Positions 56,789-64,000 of a DNA stretch of 64,000 nt are shown one piece after another (position 1 is the stretch's first letter; every line of letters starts with the position of its first letter). The stretch covers positions 3,918,501 to 3,982,500 of the forward strand of contig BSWB01000001.1 of NCBI GenBank assembly GCA_033239125.1, given 5' to 3'. The position numbers were made by a program, and so were the translations under genes. The notes under the pieces are model-generated. The model saw only the letters and a program-made list of their open reading frames with translations. It did no database searches and was not told the origin of the DNA. This DNA is from Fagopyrum homotropicum. Its lineage: Eukaryota > Streptophyta > Magnoliopsida > Caryophyllales > Polygonaceae.

Positions 56789-58783
56789 TACAAGCTTACG
56801 CTACCATGCTCGACATGCTTTGTACTTAATTGGTCATTTATAAAGGGTGTGTGGGTTCTTACAACTTCCGATGTGGGAAGTTTAAAATGTCAAATTTGAA
56901 GGGTAGGAGGTGAAGAGATGAAAGATGATTATGGAAATTGAAAGAGATTGTTAAGAATAAGATTTTTTTTGACACCCTCATGTATTGTGTACATTTAACA
57001 AGAGCTTTTTGTGATCTTGTCGATAACTTGGGCGATTAAAGGTTATACATTTTTATTGATTTTCTAGGTTTTTCTCGGTGTGTAGTGAGTTACGCATCGA
57101 TTACCAAAGTTGATTCCCCTTCCTTCCTTCAACAAAGAGTCGTCTGAGTGTTGACACACTTTATGAAGTTATATTATACCAACATTGTTTCAGTACAAGG
57201 TGGAATTGAGTTTGGACGACCGATTACGACCGATAAATTGGATGTTAAGGTCTACGAATTTAAAATCGGACTTTGAAGAATCATGACCATCTTTGCAAGT
57301 ACATAGTACATAATGGAAAAATAATACTAAGAGCATTTTGAAACTCGCACATCCCATACGAATATATCACATGAGTAAAAATCTGCTCCTAAGATGAAAA
57401 TTATTAATTGTTAGTATGTTATCGGATAATTTCATAACTTTTTGTCCATTACAGAAAGGTATTGAACGCTAAGAGAATTTTAAAAAAATCTCTATTTTAG
57501 GGTCGAAAACAAAAAGTGATGGTCCGTGGAGAATTGAATATCCAAGGCACCGATGGATCTTGGAGGCACCGACCCGTAATCCTTCCATTGACAAGAGCGG
57601 GAGGTCATCGTTGCTCTGTGAAGCCAGCCTGACGCGGTGCCCTCAGCTTTAAGAATCGAGTCACCCGAGCCGTCGCCCAAGTCACACGGTTCAACTCTCT
57701 ACTTGGATAGGGCGAGCCAATGATTGCCAACGCAGACCCGACCCGGATATCCAAGACCCAGTCCGATCACCTTAATGTCCCCACTCGGGTTACAAGCTTA
57801 CGCTACCAAGCTCGACATGCTTTGTAGTTAATTGGTCATTTATAAAGGGTTTGTGGGTTCTTACAACTTCCGATGTGGGAAGTTTAAAATGTCAAATTTG
57901 AAGAATAGGAGGTGAAGAGATAAAAGATGATTTTGGAAATTGAAAGAGATTGTTAAGAATAAGGTTCTTTTTTGACACCCTCATGTATTGTGTACATTTA
58001 ACAAGAGCTTCTCGTGATCTTGTCGATAACTTGGGCGATTAAAGGTTATACATTTTTATTGATTTTCTACCGTTTTTTTCGGAGTGTAGTGAGTTACGCA
58101 TCGATTACCAAAGTTGATTCCCCCTGCCTTCCTTCAACAAAGAGTCATCTGAGTGTTGGCACGCCTTACGAAGTTAGATTATACCAACATTGTTTCAGTA
58201 CAAGGTTGAATCGAGAGTTTGGACGACCGATAAATTGGATGTTAAGGTCTACGAATCAACAATCGGACTTTGAAGAATCACGACTGTCTTTGCAAGTACA
58301 TTGTACATAATGGAAAAATAAAACTAAGAGCATTTTAAAACTCGCACATCCCATACGAATATATTACATGAGTAAAAATCTACTCTTAAGATGACAATTA
58401 TTAATTGTTAGTATGTTAATAATTTCATAACTTTTTGTCCAATATAAAAAGGTAATGAACGCTAAGAGAATTTTAAAAAAATCTCTATTTTAGGGTCGAA
58501 AAGAAAAAGTGATGGTCCGTGGAGAATTGGATATCCAAGGCACCGATGGATCCTGGAGGCACCGACCCGTAATCCTTCCACTGACAAGAGCGGGAGGTCA
58601 TCGTTGCTCTGTGAAGCCAGCCTGACGCGGTGCCCTCCGCTTTAGGAATCGAGTCACCCGAGCCTTCGCCCAAGTCACACGGTTCAGCTCCCTACTTGAA
58701 TAGGGCGAGCCTGTGATTGCCAACGCAGACCCGACCCGGATATCCGAGACCCAGTCCGATCACCTTAATGTCCCCACTCGGGT

Positions 58784-61700
58784 TACAAGCTTACGCTACC
58801 AAGCTCGACATGCTTTGTACTTAATTGGTCATTTATAAAGGGTGTGTGGGTTCTTACAACTTCCGATGTGGGAAGTTTAAAATGTCAAATTTGAAGAATA
58901 GGAGGTGAAGAGATGAAAGATGATTTTGGAAATTGAAAGAGATTGTTAAGAATAAGGTTCTTTTTTGACACCCTCATGTATTGTGTACATTTAACAAGAG
59001 CTTCTCGTGATCTTGTCGATAACTTGGGCGATTAAAGGTTATACATTTTTATTGATTTTCTACCGTTTTTCTCGGAGTGTAGTGAGTTACGCATCGATTA
59101 CCAAAGTTGATTCCCCCTGCCTTCCTTCAACAAAGAGTCATCTGAGTGTTGGCACGCTTTATGAAGTTATATTATACCAACATTGTTTCAGTACAAGGTT
59201 GAATCGAGAGTTTGGACGACCGATAAATTGGATGTTAAGGTCTACGAATCATAAATCGGACTTTGAAGAATCAAGACCATCTTTGCAAGTACATAGTACA
59301 TAATGGAAAAATAATACTAAGAGCGTTTTGAAACTCGCACATCCCATACGAATATATTACATGAGTAAAAATCTACTCCTAAGATGACAATTATTAATTG
59401 TTAGTATGTTATCGAATAATTTCATAATTCTTTGTCCAATATAGAAAGGTAATGAACGCTAAGAGAATTTTAAAAAAATCTCTATTTTAGGGTCGAAAAC
59501 AAAAGGTGATGGTCCGTGGAGAATTGGATATCCAAGGCACCGATGGATCCTGGAGGCACCGACCCGTAATCCTTCCACTGACAAGAGCGGGAGGTCATCG
59601 TTGCTCTGTGAAGCCAGCCTGACGCGGTGCCCTCCGCTTTAGGAATCGAGTCACCCGAGCCTTCGCCCAAGTCACACGGTTCAGCTCCCTACTTGGATAG
59701 GGCGAGCCAGTGATTGCCAACGCAGACCCGACCCGGATATCCGAGACCCAGTCCGATCACCTTAATGTCCCCACTCGGGTTACAAGCTTACGCTACCAAG
59801 CTCGACATGCTTTGTAGTTAATTGGTCATTTATAAAGGGTGTGTGGGTTCTTACAACTTCCGATGTGGGAAGTTTAAAATGTCAAATTTGAAGAATAGGA
59901 GGTGAAGAGATGAAAGATGATTTTGGAAATTGAAAGAGATTGTTAAGAATAAGGTTATTTTTTGACACCCTCATGTATTGTGTACATTTATCAAGAGCTT
60001 CTCGTGATCTTGTCGATAACTTGGGCGATTAAAGGTTATACATTTTTTATTGATTTTCTACCGTTTTTCTCGGAGTGTAGTGAGTTACGCATCGATTACC
60101 AAAGTTGATTCCCCCTGCCTTCCTTCAACAAAGAGTCATCTGAGTGTTGGCACGCTTTATGAAGTTATATTATACCAACATTGTTTCAGTACAAGGTTGA
60201 ATCAAGAGTTTGGACGACCGATAAATTGGATGTTAAGGTCTACGAATCATAAATCGGACTTTGAAGAATCAAGACCATCTTTGCAAGTACATAGTACATA
60301 ATGGAAAAATAATACTAAGAGCGTTTTGAAACTCGCACATCCCATACGAATATATTACATGAGTAAAAATCTACTCCTAAGATGACAATTATTAATTGTT
60401 AGTATGTTATCGAATAATTTCATAATTCTTTGTCCAATGAAGAAAGGTAATGAACGCTAAGAGAATTTTAAAAAAATCTCTATTTTAGGGTCGAAAACAA
60501 AAAGTGATGGTCCGTGGAGAATTGGATATCCAAGGCACCGATGGATCCTGGAGGCACCGACCCGTAATCCTTCCACTGACAAGAGCGGGAGGTCATCGTT
60601 GCTCTGTGAAGCCAGCCTGACGCGGTGCCCTCCGCTTTAGAAATCGAGTCACCCGAGCCTTCGCCCAAGTCACACGGTTCAGCTCCCTACTTGGATAGGG
60701 CGAGCCAGTGATTACCAACGCAGACCCGACCCGGATATCCGAGACCCTGTCCGATCACCTTAATGTCCCCACTCGGGTTACAAGCTTACGCTACCAAGCT
60801 CGACATGCTTTTTAGTTAATTGGTCATTTATAAAGGGTGTGTGGGTTTTTACAACTTCCGATGTGGGAAGTTTAAAATGTCAAATTTGAAGAATAGGAGG
60901 TGAAGAGATGAAAGATGATTTTGAAAATTGAAAGAGATTGTTAAGAATAAGGTTCTTTTTTGACACCCTCATGTATTGTGTACATTTAACAAGAGCTTGT
61001 CGTGATCTTGTCGATAACTTGGGCGATTAAAGGTTATACATTTTTATTGATTTTCTACCGTTTTTCCCGGAGTGTAGTGAGTTACGCATCGATTACCAAA
61101 GTTGATTCCCCCTGCCTTCCTTCAACAAAGAGTCATCTGAGTGTTGGCACGCTTTATGAAGTTATATTATACCAACATTGTTTCAGTACAAGGTTGAATC
61201 GAGAGTTTGGACGACCGATAAATTGGATGTTAAGGTCTACGAATCATAAATCGGACTTTGAAGAATCAAGACCATCTTTGCAAGTACATAGTACATAATG
61301 GAAAAATAATACTAAGAGCGTTTTGAAACTCGCACATCCCATACGAATATATTACATGAGTAAAAATCTACTCCTAAGATGACAATTATTAATTGTTAGT
61401 ATGTTATCGAATAATTTCATAATTCTTTGTCCAATATAGAAAGGTAATGAACGCTAAGAGAATTTTAAAAAAATCTCTATTTTAGGGTCGAAAACAAAAA
61501 GTGATGGTCCGTGGAGAATTGGATATCCAAGGCACCGATGGATCCTGGAGGCACCGACCCGTAATCCTTCCACTGACAAGAGCGGGAGGTCATCGTTGCT
61601 CTGTGAAGCCAGCCTGACGCGGTGCCCTCCGCTTTAGGAATCGAGTCACCCGAGCCTTCGCCCAAGTGACACGGTTCAGCTCCCTACTTGGATAGGGCGA

Positions 61701-62773
61701 GCCAGTGATTGCCAACGCAGAGCCGACCCGGATATCCGAGACCCAGTCCGATCACCTTAATGTCCCCACTCGGGTTACAAGCTTACGCTACCAAGCTCGA
61801 CATGCTTTGTAGTTAATTGGTCATTTATAAAGGGTGTGTGGGTTCTTACAACTTCCGATGTGGGAAGTTTAAAATGTCAAATTTGAAGAATAGGAGGTGA
61901 AGAGATGAAAGATGATTTTGGAAATTGAAAGAGATTGTTAAGAATAAGGTTGTTTTTTGACACCCTCATGTATTGTGTACATTTATCAAGAGCTTCTCGT
62001 GATCTTGTCGATAACTTGGGCGATTAAAGGTTATACATTTTTTATTGATTTTCTACCGTTTTTCTCGGAGTGTAGTGAGTTACGCATCGATTACCAAAGT
62101 TGATTCCCCCTGCCTTCCTTCAACAAAGAGTCATCTGAGTGTTGGCACGCTTTATGAAGTTATATTATACCAACATTGTTTCAGTACAAGGTTGAATCAA
62201 GAGTTTGGACGACCGATAAATTGGATGTTAAGGTCTACGAATCATAAATCGGACTTTGAAGAATCAAGACCATCTTTGCAAGTACATAGTACATAATGGA
62301 AAAATAATACTAAGAGCGTTTTGAAACTCGCACATCCCATACGAATATATTACATGAGTAAAAATCTACTCCTAAGATGACAATTATTAATTGTTAGTAT
62401 GTTATCGAATAATTTCATAATTCTTTGTCCAATGAAGAAAGGTAATGAACGCTAAGAGAATTTTAAAAAAATCTCTATTTTAGGGTCGAAAACAAAAAGT
62501 GATGGTCCGTGGAGAATTGGATATCCAAGGCACCGATGGATCCTGGAGGCACCGACCCGTAATCCTTCCACTGACAAGAGCGGGAGGTCATCGTTGCTCT
62601 GTGAAGCCAGCCTGACGCGGTGCCCTCCGCTTTAGGAATCGAGTCACCCGAGCCTTCGCCCAAGTGACACGGTTCAGCTCCCTACTTGGATAGGGCGAGC
62701 CAGTGATTGCCAACGCAGACCCGACCCGGATATCCGAGACCCAGTCCGATCACCTTAATGTCCCCACTCGGGT
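58784..62773. repeat. Two copies of a 1995-bp two-monomer higher-order repeat
   Basis: Copy 1 spans 58784-60778 and copy 2 spans 60779-62773, each of 997 + 998 bp. Variants private to the second monomer occur in both copies: CATTTATCAAGAG (59990, 61980), CATTTTTTATTG (60031, 62036), AATCAAGAGTTTGG (60201, 62196) and CCAATGAAGAAAGG (60434, 62429). The first monomers instead share CATTTAACAAGAG and CCAATATAGAAAGG. Confidence 0.85.
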
Positions 62774-64000
62774 TACAAGCTTACGCTACCAAGCTCGACA
62801 TGCTTTGTAGTTAATTGGTCATTTATAAAGGGTGTGTGGGTTCTTACAACTTCCGATGTGGGAAGTTTAAAATGTCAAATTTGAAGAATAGGAGGTGAAG
62901 AGATGAAAGATGATTTTGGAAATTGAAAGAGATTGTTAAGAATAAGGTTGTTTTTTGACACCCTCATGTATTGTGTACATTTATCAAGAGCTTCTCGTGA
63001 TCTTGTCGATAACTTGGGCGATTAAAGGTTATACATTTTTATTGATTTTCTACCGTTTTTCTCAGAGTGTAGTGAGTTACGCATCGATTACCAAAGTTGA
63101 TTCCCTTGCCTTCCTTCAACAAAGAGTCGTCGGAGTGTTGACACGCTTTATGAAGTTATATTATACCAACATTGTTTCAGTACTAGGTGGAATCGAGAGT
63201 TTGGACGACCGATAAATTGGATGTTAAGGTCTACGAATCAAAAATCGGACTTTGAAGAATCAAGACCATCTTTGCAAGTACATAGTACATAATGGAAAAA
63301 TAAAACTAAGAGCATTTTAAAACTCGCACATCCCATACGAATATATTACATGAGTAAAAATCTACTCCTAAGATGACAATTATTAATTGTTAGTATGTTA
63401 TCGAATAATTTCATAACTTTTTGTCCAATATAGAAAGGTAATGAACACTAAGAGAATTTTAAAAAAATCTCTATTTTGGGGTCGAAAACAAAAAGTGATG
63501 GTCCGTGGAGAATTGGATATCCATGGCACCGATGGATCCTGGAGGCACCGACCCGTAATCCTTCCACTGACAAGAGCGGGAGGTCATCGTTGCTCTGTGA
63601 AGCCAGCCTAACGCGGTGCCCTCCGCTTTAGGAATCGAGTCACCCGAGCCTTCGCCCAAGTGACACGGTTCAGCTCCCTACTTGGATAGGGCGAGCCAGT
63701 GATTGCCAACGCAGACCCGACCCGGATATCCGAGACCCAGTCCGATCACCTTAATGTCCCCACTCGGGTTACAAGCTTACGCTACCAAGCTCGACATGCT
63801 TTGTAGTTAATTGGTCATTTATAAAGGGTGTGTGGGTTCTTACAACTTCCGATGTGGGAAGTTTAAAATGTCAAATTTGAAGAATAGGAGGTGAAGAGAT
63901 GAAAGATGATTTTGGAAATTGAAAGAGATTGTTAAGAATAAGGTTGTTTTTTGACACCCTCATGTATTGTGTACATTTATCAAGAGCTTCTCGTGATCTT

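Larger units (their letters stand above)
47902..64000. repeat. Tandem satellite array, about 1-kb monomer (interrupted by a copia element)
   Basis: Using TACAAGCTTA as landmark, it recurs at 48021, 49026, 54779, 55784, 56789, 57791, 58784, 59781, 60779, 61776, 62774 and 63770. The spacings are 1005, 1006 (after removing the copia element and one TSD), 1005, 1005, 1002, 993, 997, 998, 997, 998 and 996. Each monomer has a GC-rich block of about 260 bp and an AT-rich remainder with TTTATAAAG and TTCCGATGTGGGAAG. Left units have GAAGGGTAGGAGG and CGATTACGACCGATAAA. Units right of about 57.8 kb have GAAGAATAGGAGG and lack 10 bases there (two subfamilies). The first unit is diverged and lacks about 120 bp. 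The array runs off the window's right end. Short frames of 62 and 98 codons recur once per monomer and are not genes. Confidence 0.95.

Noticed and set aside
57492..63659. A 62-codon minus-strand frame (MGEGSGDSIPKAEG...) and an 83-98-codon plus-strand frame repeated in most monomers
   Set aside because: They recur only because the monomers are nearly identical, and they break in diverged units. No domain, promoter or codon-level conservation is evident.
63600..63830. tRNA-like A and B box words on the minus strand of the satellite monomer (TAGCGTAAGC, ACTCGATTCC)
   Set aside because: Spacing of about 140 bases and mismatches do not fit a tRNA or pol III type 2 promoter.
1..64000. CRISPR array or bacterial-type operon
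   Set aside because: The direct repeats seen are satellites, minisatellites or transposon ends. Introns and plant gene families show a nuclear plant genome.

Overview
The window is nuclear DNA from a flowering plant, almost certainly a eudicot. It holds spliced genes with GT-AG introns and plant-specific families (AP2/ERF, DUF1639, peroxisomal ACX1). These sit in AT-rich intergenic DNA crowded with Ty1-copia, TRIM, LINE, MITE and Helitron remnants. I cannot name the species.

Layout. 1-15.4 kb: no intact gene; minisatellites, at least four MITE-like inverted-repeat elements, worn LINE and copia scraps, and one complete 576-bp TRIM (14567-15142). 15.7-16.6 kb: intronless ERF transcription-factor gene, preceded by a short upstream ORF whose stop overlaps the main start. 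17.1-18.1 kb: decayed LINE reverse transcriptase. 18.56-21.92 kb: a 3.35-kb insertion with poly(A) tail and 18-bp target duplications but no recognisable protein. 22.4-25.2 kb: internally deleted, decayed copia element. 25.4-25.8 kb: two 5S-rRNA-like stretches resembling Cassandra-type LTRs. 27.1-27.9 kb: small DUF1639 gene. 30.7-36.9 kb: 14-exon acyl-CoA oxidase gene (ACX1 type) with an intact catalytic Glu and a C-terminal ARL peroxisomal signal. 37-40 kb: MITE, Helitron-like end and SINE-like insertion. 40.9-47.5 kb: 15-exon DWNN/CCHC/RING E3 ubiquitin ligase gene (PQT3/RBBP6 type).

From about 47.9 kb to the end is a tandem satellite array of roughly 1-kb monomers. It has two subfamilies (1002-1006 bp and 993-998 bp) and a two-monomer higher-order repeat of 1995 bp. 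One monomer is split by a very young Ty1-copia element (49037-53778) whose two 190-bp LTRs are identical. Its gag-pol frame is open from end to end except for one TAG exactly where a conserved Trp of the integrase zinc-finger motif is expected.

The four host genes are all on the plus strand and look independent: ethylene/defence-type transcription control, an unknown DUF1639 function, peroxisomal beta-oxidation (also jasmonate synthesis in this family) and ubiquitin ligation. All splice sites were placed by eye from GT-AG signals, reading frame and family similarity recalled from knowledge; no alignment was run.
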